Source of the DNA: Mycobacterium szulgai
GTDB taxonomy: Bacteria; Actinomycetota; Actinomycetes; Mycobacteriales; Mycobacteriaceae
NCBI RefSeq assembly: GCF_002116635.1
Contig: NZ_LQPW01000106.1
Coordinates: 1-60,670 of the forward strand
Length of the DNA stretch: 60,670 bases
Direction: 5' to 3'
The notes under the pieces were generated by a model. It had not been told where the DNA came from. It ran no database searches and saw only the letters and a list, made by a program, of their open reading frames with translations. Numbering within the stretch: position 1 is the stretch's first letter; every line of letters begins with the position of its first letter. Below are positions 10,435 through 20,573 of this stretch, piece by piece. The position numbers were made by a program, and so were the translations under genes.

Positions 10435-11915
10435 ACACACCACCGGATTACCCGATAGTGATCGTCGGTGCCGGATTCTCCGGAATCGGCGCCGCGATCA
10501 AACTCGACGAGGCCGGATTTCACGACTACCTGCTGATCGAGGCCGGTGACGGCGTGGGCGGCACCTGGCACTGGAACACCTATCCCGGTATCGCAGTGGA
10601 CATTCCGTCGTTCTCCTACCAGTTCTCGTTCGAGCAGAGCCCGGACTGGTCGCGCACCTATGCACCCGGCCGCGAGCTCAAGGCGTACGCCGAACACTGC
10701 GTCGACAAGTACGGCATCCGGAACCGAATCCGGTTCAGCACCAAGGTCCTTGCCGCCGAGTACGACGACGAGCAAGGTCTGTGGCGCGTACAGACCGACC
10801 CGGGGGGCGAGATCACCGCCCGGTTCCTGATCAGTGCCAGCGGTGTCCTGACCACTCCGAAGCTGCCCGACATCGACGGGGTGGACACCTTTGACGGCAT
10901 TACCATGCATACCGCGCGCTGGGACCACACCCAGGACCTGACCGGCAAGCGCATCGCCGTCATCGGCACCGGCGCATCTGCCGTCCAGATCATCCCCGAG
11001 ATCGCACCAATTGCCGCTCAGCTCACCGTGTTTCAGCGCACCCCCATCTGGTGCTTTCCCAAACTCGACGTGCCGCTGCCCAAGGCGGCCAGGTGGGCGA
11101 TGCGGATTCCCGGCGGTCAGGCCGTGCAGCGTGCGCTCAGCCAGGCGTTCGTGGAAGCCACCTTTCCCATTGCAGCGCAGTACTTCACGGTGTTCCCGCT
11201 GGCGCGGCGGATGGAATCGGCGGGACGGGCGTATCTGCGCAAGCAAGTCCACGATCCGGTGCTGCGCGAGCAACTGACCCCGCGATACGCGGTTGGCTGC
11301 AAGCGGCCCGGCTTCCACAACACGTATCTATCGACATACAACCGAGACAACGTGCGGCTGGTCACCGAGCCGATCGACAAGATCACGCCCAACTCGGTGA
11401 TGACTACCGATGGCACCCATCACGAGATCGACGTGCTGATCCTGGCGACCGGCTTCAAGGTGATGGACACCGATAGCGTCCCGACGTTCGCCGTCATCGG
11501 AAGCGGCGGTCGGTCGTTGAGCCGGTTCTGGGACGACCATCGGCTGCAGGCCTACGAAGGCGTCAGCATCCCCGGATACCCGAACTTGTTCACCGTATTC
11601 GGCCCATACGGCTACGTCGGCTCGTCATACTTCGCGCTCATCGAGACGCAGACCCACCACATCATCCGGTGCCTGAAGCGGGCCCGGCGCGCCGGCGCGA
11701 CCCGGATCGAGGTTACCGAGCAGGCCAACGCCCGCTACTTCGCCGAGGTGATGCGGCGACGGCACCGCCAGGTGTTCTGGCAGGACAGCTGCCGGCTGGC
11801 CAACAGCTACTACTTCGACAAGAACGGCGACGTCCCGCTGCGGCCCACCACGACGGTCGAAGCCTATTGGCGCAGCAGACGTTTCGATCTCGACGACTAC
11901 CGGTTCTCGGCTTAG
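10431..11915 (+). CDS. Baeyer-Villiger-type flavin monooxygenase (Rv1393c-like)
   Basis: This 494-residue class B flavoprotein has the FAD dinucleotide-binding motif GAGFSG (residues 13-18), a second Rossmann motif GTGASA (179-184) for NADPH and, just before it, the BVMO fingerprint FDGITMHTARW (154-164). BVMOs insert oxygen next to a ketone to give an ester or lactone. Because its ATG overlaps the cyp132 stop, the two proteins are probably made together. A pathway of P450 hydroxylation, ketone formation, BVMO esterification and hydrolysis by lipI/nlhH is plausible but unproven. It is convergent with the next gene, the stop codons overlapping by 3 bases. Confidence 0.9.
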   Translation: MNTPPDYPIVIVGAGFSGIGAAIKLDEAGFHDYLLIEAGDGVGGTWHWNTYPGIAVDIPSFSYQFSFEQSPDWSRTYAPGRELKAYAEHCVDKYGIRNRIRFSTKVLAAEYDDEQGLWRVQTDPGGEITARFLISASGVLTTPKLPDIDGVDTFDGITMHTARWDHTQDLTGKRIAVIGTGASAVQIIPEIAPIAAQLTVFQRTPIWCFPKLDVPLPKAARWAMRIPGGQAVQRALSQAFVEATFPIAAQYFTVFPLARRMESAGRAYLRKQVHDPVLREQLTPRYAVGCKRPGFHNTYLSTYNRDNVRLVTEPIDKITPNSVMTTDGTHHEIDVLILATGFKVMDTDSVPTFAVIGSGGRSLSRFWDDHRLQAYEGVSIPGYPNLFTVFGPYGYVGSSYFALIETQTHHIIRCLKRARRAGATRIEVTEQANARYFAEVMRRRHRQVFWQDSCRLANSYYFDKNGDVPLRPTTTVEAYWRSRRFDLDDYRFSA

Positions 11916-13285
11916 TGCTGCCTGGCCAGCTGGCGGCGTAACCTGGGCAGACTCCAGCGCCGCCAGGTCGTATCGATCGCGGCGGCCAATAGCCGGCCGG
12001 GCACCCACGGCGGGGTGTCGAAGACGATGCGATAGTCCAGTCGGATGCGACCGCCCGGTAGGTCGGTCAGTTCGATGTGGCCGAAGTGACTGCGGATTGG
12101 GCCGCGAATGGTGCGGTATTCGATCAGTCGGGGCGGGCGGTAACCGACGATCTCCTCCTGTATTGGCCAGAGCCCCAACACTTTTTGAGCCCGTACCGAA
12201 CGCAGGCCGTCCGGGTGGGCGGGGTCCACGCCATCGCGCACCCGGCGCTGGCGCACCGGCCACAGCGTGGACCACCGGCGGCTGAGGATGCTGAAGACCG
12301 CTTCGGCCGATCCCTCGAGTTCGACGGTGGACTGCAGGCGGTGCCGGCCCACGCGCCACGCGCGTTCGGCGGTGTCGCTGTCCTGGGTGGCCGCGCCGGT
12401 CCTGGCGACGAGCCAGTCACGCAGGAACGGGAACACATCCGTGACGGCGGCGGGGTGTAGCAGGGGCGACTCGTGCGAATGGTTACGGGAAAATCCGGTG
12501 CGGCGAGCCGCCGACTGCACCCGCGCGTCGGTGCCGGCGAACGGTCGCGCGAGCCGGTCGCACCGGGCAGCGGGCGCGATGGCATCGCGCGGGGCGGTGA
12601 ACACCAGGAGCGGCACGTCGACCGCGCTTAGGACCGTCGACAGCCCGGCCCCGGTTCGTTCGGCGGCGCCCCAGGAGATCGCGTCGGCGAGGGCGGCGAC
12701 CGGCTCGTCTTCGGGACCCAGCCCGAACCGCCGCGCCGGGAACACGCCACGCCAAAGGCGAGATCCCAGCGTCGCGGCGACGATACGATTGGCAAGCAAC
12801 GGGATGTCGACGGCCGAGTTGACCAGCACCAGCCCGGCGATCTGCGATCGTTGCATGGTCTCGGCCGCTGCCCGGGCCAGTGCCACCCCGCCGAATGAAT
12901 GGCCGACCCAGAAGGCCGGGACGGCGGTGTGTGTGGCGATCAGCCGCTGGACGGCGGGCAGATCGACGCACACCACCTCCTCCCACCCCGCACGAGCCCG
13001 CGGTGACAGCGCCATGCCGCCAGTTCCGCGCCGCTCGACGATCCATACCGCGAACCCCGCGCCGGCCAACGTGTCGGCCAGCCCGCCCCCACCTGGCCAC
13101 AAATACAACCTGCGGTTGTCGAACATTCCGGGCAGCAGCACCACTGGCACCCCATGACCGCCGGCGTCGCTGACTCGGGTAACGCGGAACCGTCCGCCAT
13201 CGGCAACGACTAACGCCGTGGTCAGCACATAACGCCGCGCGTACTGCTCACCGGTCCAGGTGACCGGTGTGGTGAATTCCGTCAT
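11912..13285 (-). CDS. Alpha/beta hydrolase fused to an SRPBCC (polyketide cyclase-like) domain
   Basis: The protein is 457 residues. The N-terminal ~280 residues form an alpha/beta hydrolase with GHSFGG (nucleophile serine) and an HGVPVVLLPGMFD segment resembling an oxyanion loop. The last ~150 residues (from about VGRHRLQSTVELEGSAEAV) look like an SRPBCC ligand-binding fold with the typical RIRLDYRIVF strand. The start at ATG 13285 (MTEFTTPVTW) is preferred to a longer frame from 13447, whose first 54 codons look non-coding. Substrate unknown. I do not recall it between metK and Rv1393c in H37Rv. Two palindromes sit upstream. Confidence 0.75.
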   Translation of the reverse strand: MTEFTTPVTWTGEQYARRYVLTTALVVADGGRFRVTRVSDAGGHGVPVVLLPGMFDNRRLYLWPGGGGLADTLAGAGFAVWIVERRGTGGMALSPRARAGWEEVVCVDLPAVQRLIATHTAVPAFWVGHSFGGVALARAAAETMQRSQIAGLVLVNSAVDIPLLANRIVAATLGSRLWRGVFPARRFGLGPEDEPVAALADAISWGAAERTGAGLSTVLSAVDVPLLVFTAPRDAIAPAARCDRLARPFAGTDARVQSAARRTGFSRNHSHESPLLHPAAVTDVFPFLRDWLVARTGAATQDSDTAERAWRVGRHRLQSTVELEGSAEAVFSILSRRWSTLWPVRQRRVRDGVDPAHPDGLRSVRAQKVLGLWPIQEEIVGYRPPRLIEYRTIRGPIRSHFGHIELTDLPGGRIRLDYRIVFDTPPWVPGRLLAAAIDTTWRRWSLPRLRRQLARQH

Positions 13286-13326
13286 CGCCAAAGGTTCGTA
13301 GCACACAAATCGGACCGGCTTCAATG

Positions 13327-13364
13327 AATGTGCACATTTACGAAGGTAATTGGACACATTGTCC
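13327..13364. promoter_or_regulatory. Two adjacent palindromes, candidate operators
   Basis: Between the divergent hydrolase-SRPBCC gene and the PPE gene lie a perfect 12-base palindrome AATGTGCACATT (13327-13338) and an inverted repeat GGACA-CAT-TGTCC (13352-13364). They are separated by 13 bases. Such paired dyads are typical of dimeric repressor sites. No cognate regulator is identified. Confidence 0.45.
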
Positions 13365-13465
13365 CTACTTGCGCGAAACGCGTTGCGGGAGCCCGGTTGT
13401 TCGTAGGATCTCCTGTTTGTCGGTGTGGCTAGTAGCACCAGCATCATGGGAAGGCTTGCGCAAAG

Positions 13466-15592
13466 GTGAATTTCACGGTATTTCCGCCCGAGGTGAATTC
13501 GGGGCTGATCTGGGCCGGTCCGGGGTCCGCACCGATGTTGGCGACGGCGACGGCCTGGGACACGCTGTCCAGCGAATTAGCCTCAGCCGCAGGTTCTTTC
13601 AGGTCCACCATCTCAGAGCTGGCCGAACAGGCATGGCAAGGCGCCGCGGCGCAGGCGATGACACGTGTCGCCGAGACATACGCGGCGTGGTTGACCGCGG
13701 CGACTGGCCAGGCCGAGCTGGCGTCGAGTCGAGCCAAAGCTATTGCCGACGTGTTCGAAACCGCGCGGGCCGCCACCATACATCCGGCGGTGGTGGCGGC
13801 CAATCGATCTGAGTTGGTGTCCTTGGTGGTCTCGAATCTGTTCGGTCAAAACGCGCCCGCCATTGCCGCCGCCGAGGCCGGCTACGAGGAGATTTGGGCA
13901 CAGGATGTGGCCGCGATGAGCGGCTATTACGCGCAGGCATCGGCGGCGGTTGCGTCGTTGAGCCCCTGGCAGGCCGTGTCGGCGGTGTCTGGTCTGTCGG
14001 CTGGCGCCAAAGGCATCTACATCTACATCCCCTTCCTGGACGGCACCATCAACCTGACGCTCGGCAACGTCGGCCTCAGCCCGGGCGTCGGCAACATCGG
14101 CAACCTCAACCTGGGCAGCGGCAACGTCGGTGACTTCAACCTGGGCACCGGCAACTTCGGCACGCTCAACCTGGGCAGCGGAAACGGCAGCTCGGGCAAG
14201 GGGGATTCGGCGGCACAAGTACCGGGCAGCTTCAATCTGGGCAGCGGCAACATCGGCAGCTACAACCTGGGCAGCGGCAACCTCGGCAACTTCAATCTGA
14301 GCAGCGGCAACCTCGGCAACTTGAATCTGGGCAGCGGAAACACCGGCAGCACCAACTTCGGCAGCGGCAACGCCGGGAGCAACAACATCGGCTCGGGCAA
14401 CACCGGCAACCTGAACCAGGGCAGCGGAAACACCGGCGACGCAAATTTCGGTCTCGGCAACACCGGCACGGGCAACGTCGGCAGCGGAAACACCGGCTCG
14501 GCGAACTTCGGCGGCGGCAACCTCGGCAACGCCAACATCGGTTATGGAAACCTCGGCAGCAACAACATCGGCTTGGGGAACAAGGGCAGCAACAACATCG
14601 GCTTCGGGTTGACCGGCGACCACCAGATCGGCATCAATTTCAGCGCGCTCAACAGCGGCAGCCGAAACCTCGGCCTGTTCAACTCCGGCGATGACAACAT
14701 CGGTTTCTTCAACTCCGGCGACGGCAATTGGGGCGTCGCGAACTCGGGTCAGGGTGTGGGCCCGTTGAGCCTCGAATTCGGCACCTCAGGCGTTTGGAAC
14801 ACCGGGGTGGGAAGCTCCGGCACCCTCAACACAGGCCTGGGAAACTCCGGCAGCTACAGCAGCGGCCTATTCAACTCGGGCATGACGAACTCGGGCTTTT
14901 TCAATTCCGGCGATACCAACACCGGCCTGTTCAACTCGGGCAATACCAACACCGGCCTGTTCAACTCGGGCAACATCAATACCGGCCTATTCGACTCGGG
15001 CAGTACGAATTTCGGCAGCTTCAACGGCGGCAGCATCAACTCGGGCGGCTTCAACTCCGGCGACATCAACACCGGCTACGGAAACGCCGGCGGCGTCAAC
15101 ACCGGTTTTCTCAACGGGGGCAATCTCAACACCGGGCCCGGCAGCCCCTACGACCAAAACGTATTGAACTCAGGCTTTTCCAACTCCGGATCAGGTTTCG
15201 GCTACGGCGGTGTCAACCAGTCGGGCTTTGCGAATCAGGGTTTCAACAACTCAGGCATCGATTCCGGCGACAACATCGATCAAACGGTTGGGCCGCAAAG
15301 TTTCATCGGCACCATCGGCTCTTCAGGATACGAAAACCACGGCAATTTCGGTTCCGGTTTCCTCAACGCCGGCGCCTACAGCTCAGGTTTCCGGAACACC
15401 GGCCCCACCTATATCGGGCCGGCCAATATGTCGGGCTTCATCAACAGCTCGGGCCAGTACATTTCGGGAGTGTTCAATGCGGCTACGCTCAACGGCACCA
15501 CCGAGACCTTCACCTCGGGCCTGATGAATCTGGGCAACCAGGTCTCGGGATTGTTCAACGCGCAAAATCAGGAGTCGGGCGCTTTCCATTAA
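13466..15592 (+). CDS. PPE family protein, MPTR subgroup
   Basis: The 708-residue protein starts with the PPE signature NFTVFPPEVNSG and has an AWQGAAA (WxG) turn, giving a PPE domain of about 170 residues. The rest is the MPTR domain of NxGxGNxG and FNSGxxNTG pentapeptide repeats. PPE proteins are exported by ESX-5, normally with a PE partner; no PE gene is adjacent. The start is GTG at 13466, the only start compatible with the conserved N-terminus, preceded by GGGAAGG. A short non-repeat insert (SSGKGDSAAQVPG) interrupts the first repeat block. It is followed after 16 bases by the PPOX gene. Confidence 0.93.
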   Translation: MNFTVFPPEVNSGLIWAGPGSAPMLATATAWDTLSSELASAAGSFRSTISELAEQAWQGAAAQAMTRVAETYAAWLTAATGQAELASSRAKAIADVFETARAATIHPAVVAANRSELVSLVVSNLFGQNAPAIAAAEAGYEEIWAQDVAAMSGYYAQASAAVASLSPWQAVSAVSGLSAGAKGIYIYIPFLDGTINLTLGNVGLSPGVGNIGNLNLGSGNVGDFNLGTGNFGTLNLGSGNGSSGKGDSAAQVPGSFNLGSGNIGSYNLGSGNLGNFNLSSGNLGNLNLGSGNTGSTNFGSGNAGSNNIGSGNTGNLNQGSGNTGDANFGLGNTGTGNVGSGNTGSANFGGGNLGNANIGYGNLGSNNIGLGNKGSNNIGFGLTGDHQIGINFSALNSGSRNLGLFNSGDDNIGFFNSGDGNWGVANSGQGVGPLSLEFGTSGVWNTGVGSSGTLNTGLGNSGSYSSGLFNSGMTNSGFFNSGDTNTGLFNSGNTNTGLFNSGNINTGLFDSGSTNFGSFNGGSINSGGFNSGDINTGYGNAGGVNTGFLNGGNLNTGPGSPYDQNVLNSGFSNSGSGFGYGGVNQSGFANQGFNNSGIDSGDNIDQTVGPQSFIGTIGSSGYENHGNFGSGFLNAGAYSSGFRNTGPTYIGPANMSGFINSSGQYISGVFNAATLNGTTETFTSGLMNLGNQVSGLFNAQNQESGAFH
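14890..15010 (+). repeat. Near-identical MPTR repeats in the PPE gene
   Basis: Tandem units encoding FNSGNTNTGL-type decapeptides follow each other with almost no nucleotide change (GGCCTGTTCAACTCGGGCAA recurs). This indicates recent duplication or gene conversion within the MPTR region. Confidence 0.7.
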
Positions 15593-15608
15593 CCGTTACG
15601 CTCGGACG

Positions 15609-16181
15609 ATGGCGAAGGTGTTTGCGGGTATCGACGAGTCACTGCGGGAGTTCATCGGAGAACAGGCGGTGTTCTTCGTTGCCACGGCCCCGTCCGAGGG
15701 TGGCCGAATCAACCTCTCCCCCAAGGGATACGGCGACACCTTCGCGGTGCTCGACGACCACACCGTGGCCTATCTCGACCTGTTCGGCAGCGGGGTCGAA
15801 ACGATCGCACATCTACGCGACAACGGCCGCATCACGATCATGTTCTGCTCATTCACCCGCAACTCACGCATTCTGCGGCTGTTCGGCACCGGCCGCACCG
15901 TCCGCCCGGACGACGCCGAATTCGACCGCGTCCGAACATATTTCCCGCAGTTACGGCCGGGCGTCCGGGCCGCCATTGTCGTCGACGTTGAACGGATCGC
16001 CGACGCCTGCGGATTCGCGGTGCCCTACTACGAGCTAGTCGACGACCGTCCCGTGCTGGACGCCTATCACGCCAAGCAGCCCGACGAAGCCTTCACCCGG
16101 CTGACCAAACGCAACCAGCACAGCATCGACGGACTGCCCGGACTGGAACCCGACCATCCGCTGCCGCCCGGCCCAGCGTGA
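15609..16181 (+). CDS. Pyridoxamine 5'-phosphate oxidase-fold protein
   Basis: The 190-residue protein has the split-barrel PPOX/flavin-reductase fold pattern: AVFFVATAPSEGGRINLSPKG, then a VAYLDLFGSG strand, NGRITIMFCSF and LRLFGTGRTV. Relatives bind FMN or F420 and act as small oxidoreductases, but family members cannot be assigned a cofactor from sequence inspection alone. It lies 16 bases after the PPE gene and its stop abuts the metK stop, the two genes being convergent. I do not recall it at this position in H37Rv. Confidence 0.8.
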   Translation: MAKVFAGIDESLREFIGEQAVFFVATAPSEGGRINLSPKGYGDTFAVLDDHTVAYLDLFGSGVETIAHLRDNGRITIMFCSFTRNSRILRLFGTGRTVRPDDAEFDRVRTYFPQLRPGVRAAIVVDVERIADACGFAVPYYELVDDRPVLDAYHAKQPDEAFTRLTKRNQHSIDGLPGLEPDHPLPPGPA

Positions 16182-17393
16182 CTAGATGGCGCGCTTGAGG
16201 TCGTCGACCTTGTCGAGACGCTCCCACGGTAGATCGACATCGGTGCGGCCGAAATGGCCGTAAGCCGCGGTCTGCGCGTAGATCGGCTGCAGCAGGTTCA
16301 GGTCGCGAATGATCGCGCCGGGCCGCAGGTCGAACACCTCGCCGATGGCCTTCTCGATCTTCACCGGGTCGACGGCCTCGGAGCCGAAGGTCTCCACGAA
16401 CAGGCCGACCGGGGCGGCTTTACCGATGGCGTAGGCCACCTGCACCTCGACCCGCTGTGCCAGCCCCGCCGCGACGACGTTCTTGGCCACCCAGCGCATC
16501 GCGTACGCCGCTGAGCGGTCCACCTTGGAGGGATCCTTGCCGGAGAAGGCACCGCCGCCGTGACGGGCCCAGCCGCCGTAGGTGTCGACGATGATCTTGC
16601 GGCCGGTCAGCCCGGCGTCGCCCATCGGCCCGCCGAGGACGAACTTGCCGGTCGGGTTCACCAGGACCCGCGTTGCCGATGAGTCCAGGGTGTCGTGGGC
16701 CAGCTCCTCGAGCACGCTCTGCAGCACATGCTTGCGGATGTCAGGGTCGAGCGTCTTCTCCAGGTCGATGCCGTCGGCGTGCTGGGTGGACACCACCACG
16801 GTGTCCAGCCGCACCGGGACGTTGTCCTCGTAGGCGATGGTGACCTGTGTCTTGCCGTCGGGCCGCAGGTAGGGCAGCACGCCGTTCTTACGGACCTCGG
16901 TCAGCCGCCGCGACAGCCGGTGCGCCAGCGCGATAGGCAGCGGCATCAGCTCCGGGGTGTCGTTGATCGCATAGCCGAACATCAGGCCCTGGTCACCGGC
17001 GCCTTGGGAGTCCAGCGGGTCGGCCGCGCCCTCGACGCGTGCCTCGTGGGCGGTGTCGACGCCCTGGGCGATGTCAGGCGACTGCGCGCCGATGCCGATG
17101 TTGACCCCGCAGGACGCGCCGTCGAACCCCTTGTCCGAGGAGTCGTAGCCGATGTCGAGGATGCGGGCGCGAACCGTGTTGGTGATATCGGCGAACGCCG
17201 TTTTGGCCGTCGTAGTCACCTCGCCCACCACGTGCACCTGTCCGGTGGTGACCAGCGTCTCGACCGCGACACGTGAGCGGGGATCCTCCGCCAGGAGCGC
17301 GTCGAGGACCGAGTCGCTGATCGCGTCACAGATCTTGTCGGGATGTCCCTCTGTCACCGACTCACTGGTAAACAGCCGACCCTTTTCGCTCAC
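16182..17393 (-). CDS. metK: S-adenosylmethionine synthetase
   Basis: The 403-residue enzyme makes S-adenosylmethionine from methionine and ATP. It contains the family landmarks [21 protein letters not shown] N-terminus (here [11 protein letters not shown]), [12 protein letters not shown] and [16 protein letters not shown] (P-loop-like). The start is GTG at 17393, giving exactly the M. tuberculosis length; a frame continuing to 17564 adds unrelated residues. A strong GGAAGGAAGA ribosome-binding site ends 5 bases before the GTG. It lies downstream of coaBC with a 127-base gap and has its own promoter-like -10. Confidence 0.97.
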   Translation of the reverse strand: MSEKGRLFTSESVTEGHPDKICDAISDSVLDALLAEDPRSRVAVETLVTTGQVHVVGEVTTTAKTAFADITNTVRARILDIGYDSSDKGFDGASCGVNIGIGAQSPDIAQGVDTAHEARVEGAADPLDSQGAGDQGLMFGYAINDTPELMPLPIALAHRLSRRLTEVRKNGVLPYLRPDGKTQVTIAYEDNVPVRLDTVVVSTQHADGIDLEKTLDPDIRKHVLQSVLEELAHDTLDSSATRVLVNPTGKFVLGGPMGDAGLTGRKIIVDTYGGWARHGGGAFSGKDPSKVDRSAAYAMRWVAKNVVAAGLAQRVEVQVAYAIGKAAPVGLFVETFGSEAVDPVKIEKAIGEVFDLRPGAIIRDLNLLQPIYAQTAAYGHFGRTDVDLPWERLDKVDDLKRAI

Positions 17394-17398
17394 AACAT

Positions 17399-17430
17399 CT
17401 TCCTTCCGATAATTAGTTAGCCGAATTATA
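17399..17430 (-). promoter_or_regulatory. metK promoter -10 and ribosome-binding site
   Basis: On the minus strand a perfect TATAAT hexamer occupies 17430-17425. A purine-rich ribosome-binding site, GGAAGGAAGA, lies at 17408-17399, just before the GTG start. This predicts a 5' untranslated region of roughly 25 bases. The -35 region is not recognisable. No riboswitch-sized structured leader fits in this space. Confidence 0.55.
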
Positions 17431-17520
17431 TCCTCGGGCAACAATTTCCTCGCGTCCAGTCGAGCAAGGGATCGTCCAGCACCTATCCAGGAGCCGCACA
17501 GACCGGGGCTCGCCGATCCG

Positions 17521-18774
17521 CTACCCGCCCCCACCCTCCAAGAACGTGACGATTGCGTCCACAATACGGCTCGCCATCAGCGTTTTCGAACCGTGTTGCA
17601 GCGCCGATTCGGTTCCGTCGGACGCCAGCAGCCAGCCGTCGTTGCTGTCCACCTCGAACGCCCGGCCGTCGCCGACGGCGTTGACGACGAGCAGGTCGCA
17701 GCCCTTGCGTTGCAGCTTTGCCCGGGCGTGAAACAGCACGTCACCGTTGGCGTCGCCGGTCTCGGCCGCAAAACCGACGATGGCCGCCATGTTCGGCAGC
17801 TGGCCGTGGGCCCGGGCCTGGACCGCGTCGGCCAGCACGTCCTCGTTGCGCACCAGCTCGATGGTGGGTGGTCCCTGCTCGCCTTTTTTAATCTTGGCGG
17901 TGGCAACCTGCGTGGGCCGGAAGTCGGCGACCGCCGCGGCCATCACCAAGACATTCGCATCGGGGGCGTGTTTGGAAACCGCATCAGCAAGCTGCTGGGC
18001 GGAGCTGACGTGCACCACATTGACGCCGGCCGGGTCGATGAGGCCCGCGGTGTGCCCGGCGATCAGCGTGACCTCAGCGCCGCGCTGGGCAGCAACTCGC
18101 GCTACCGCGTAGCCCTGCTTGCCCGAACTGCGGTTGCCGATGAAGCGCACCGGGTCGATCGCCTCGCGCGTGCCACCCGCCGTCACCAGCACCTTGCGGC
18201 CGGCCAAGTCGTAGGGCAGCGCGTCTTGGCGTTCCAGCAGCAAGTGGGCCAACGTCGTGATCTCCTCGGCCTCCGGCAGCCGGCCGGCTCCGCTGTCGGT
18301 ACCGGTGAGCCGCCCGGACGCGGGCTCGAGGACCACCGCACCGCGGCGGCGCAAGGTGGCGACGTTGTCGACGGTGGCCGGATGCAGCCACATCTCGGTG
18401 TGCATGGCCGGGGCGAACATGATCGGACACCGCGCCGTGAGCAGCGTGCCGGTCAGCAGGTCGTCGGCGCGACCGGCCACGGCGCGGGCAAGTAGGTCCG
18501 CGGTGGCCGGAGCCACCACTACCAGGTCGGCCTGCTGGCCGAGGCGAACGTGTGGCACTTCGGGGACGTCTTCGAAAACGCCGGTGCGCACCGGCTCACC
18601 CGAAAGGGCCTCGAAGGTGGCGGCGCCGACGAAACGCAGCGCGGATTCGGTGGGGATTACCCGGACGCGATGGCCTGCCTCGGCAAGCTGACGGACGACC
18701 GTGCAGGCCTTGTAGGCCGCGATCCCTCCGGAGACGCCGACGATAACCCTTTTGGGGATCCGGTTGCTGTCCAC
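17521..18774 (-). CDS. coaBC: Bifunctional CoaBC (phosphopantothenoylcysteine synthetase/decarboxylase)
   Basis: The 417-residue protein catalyses two steps of coenzyme A synthesis. The N-terminal CoaC flavoprotein half has [10 protein letters not shown] (residues 13-22), the catalytic His in PHVRLGQ (about 75) and PAMHTEMW (122-129), a variant of the PxMNxxMW motif. The C-terminal CoaB half begins near [19 protein letters not shown] and carries AAVADFRP and KIKK. The start is GTG at 18774. It is 20 bases downstream of rpoZ within the mihF-gmk-rpoZ-coaBC operon. Also called dfp (Rv1391). Confidence 0.95.
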   Translation of the reverse strand: MDSNRIPKRVIVGVSGGIAAYKACTVVRQLAEAGHRVRVIPTESALRFVGAATFEALSGEPVRTGVFEDVPEVPHVRLGQQADLVVVAPATADLLARAVAGRADDLLTGTLLTARCPIMFAPAMHTEMWLHPATVDNVATLRRRGAVVLEPASGRLTGTDSGAGRLPEAEEITTLAHLLLERQDALPYDLAGRKVLVTAGGTREAIDPVRFIGNRSSGKQGYAVARVAAQRGAEVTLIAGHTAGLIDPAGVNVVHVSSAQQLADAVSKHAPDANVLVMAAAVADFRPTQVATAKIKKGEQGPPTIELVRNEDVLADAVQARAHGQLPNMAAIVGFAAETGDANGDVLFHARAKLQRKGCDLLVVNAVGDGRAFEVDSNDGWLLASDGTESALQHGSKTLMASRIVDAIVTFLEGGGG

Positions 18775-18794
18775 AGCGCGCCCGGCCCTGCCTG

Positions 18795-19803
<1,009 letters not shown>

Positions 19804-19819
19804 TGTCGGCCGGTGGGGA

Positions 19820-20137
19820 TCAGGCGGAGCCGAACTTTTCCAGCAGGGCCTTGCGCTGCCGGTCACCGAGGCCACGCAGGCGACGGGTCGGTGCGATCTC
19901 CAGCTCGGTCATGATTTCCTGCGCCTTGACCTTGCCCACCTTCGGCAATGCCTCGAGCAGCGCAGACACCTTCATCTTGCCCAGAACTTCGTCGCTCTCG
20001 GCGTCCTTGAGCACCTGGGTGAGGTTGGTGCCGCCACGCTTGAGCCTGTCCTTGAGTTCTGCTCGTGCTCGACGTGCGGCAGCAGCCTTCTCCAACGCGG
20101 CCGCGCGCTGCTCGTCGGTCAACTGGGGAAGGGCCAC
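19820..20137 (-). CDS. mihF: Mycobacterial integration host factor mIHF
   Basis: The 105-residue, Lys/Arg/Ala-rich nucleoid protein bends DNA, affects global transcription and supports L5 phage integration. The sequence [21 protein letters not shown] through the helix-turn-helix-like [19 protein letters not shown] to [10 protein letters not shown] is essentially that of M. tuberculosis and M. smegmatis mIHF. The GTG at 20137 is chosen because a good GGAGG lies 5 bases upstream and matches the experimentally used short form; the frame could extend to 20221. It is probably the first gene of the mihF-gmk-rpoZ-coaBC operon. Confidence 0.95.
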   Translation of the reverse strand: MALPQLTDEQRAAALEKAAAARRARAELKDRLKRGGTNLTQVLKDAESDEVLGKMKVSALLEALPKVGKVKAQEIMTELEIAPTRRLRGLGDRQRKALLEKFGSA

Positions 20138-20573
20138 GATTCCTCCGTATCTCATCGATAACCATCGATATTTGTTTGTCTTCGGCCGGGTACTCCAGCC
20201 AGCGCAGACGACCGTACTCACGCTTCCTGACGAAATCTAACCCGACCCCCCGGTTTGGGGGACATTTGTCCAGCATGGACCCGCCGTGGGCGCCGCTAGA
20301 GCCACCTGTTCGCGGCCGCCTCGGCGCCCCTGACACCGGCCCGACGGGCCGTCCGATCGAAGCCGTGATGACCAGCTTTCGGCCGCAGATATGGCTATCT
20401 AGCTGCGGTTTTTCGGTTAGGCGCACGATTGGCGGGCTGCGGTGATGCAAGGGCTTGCCCCGCTTCAGGCAGACATCGGCAGCTCGCAGCGCACCGGAGA
20501 ATGATTTTCCTAGCAGGTCGCGCGTGTCGCGCCCGGCTTCGTGCGTGCCGGTTACGCAGCTAGGATCCAGCCC
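20138..20573. other. Divergent intergenic region between mihF and the HTH-TOBE gene
   Basis: No convincing gene is seen in these 436 bases. A ten-base near-direct repeat, CATCGATAAC then CATCGATATT (20153-20172), lies just upstream of the mihF ribosome-binding site and places two ATCGAT palindromes one helical turn apart. In H37Rv, as I recall, this interval holds PE15 and PPE20; no trace of either is visible here. Confidence 0.5.

Noticed and set aside
11118..11915. Idea that the BVMO gene is truncated because it ends inside the next gene's stop
   Set aside because: At 494 residues it has the usual length and a normal C-terminus; the genes simply converge.
14100..15590. Regular repeats resembling a CRISPR array
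   Set aside because: They are MPTR-coding repeats in frame with a PPE domain, with no conserved palindromic repeat or unique spacers.
17394..17520. A possible SAM riboswitch before metK
   Set aside because: The predicted 5' untranslated region is only about 25 bases, and no SAM-type aptamer core was recognised.
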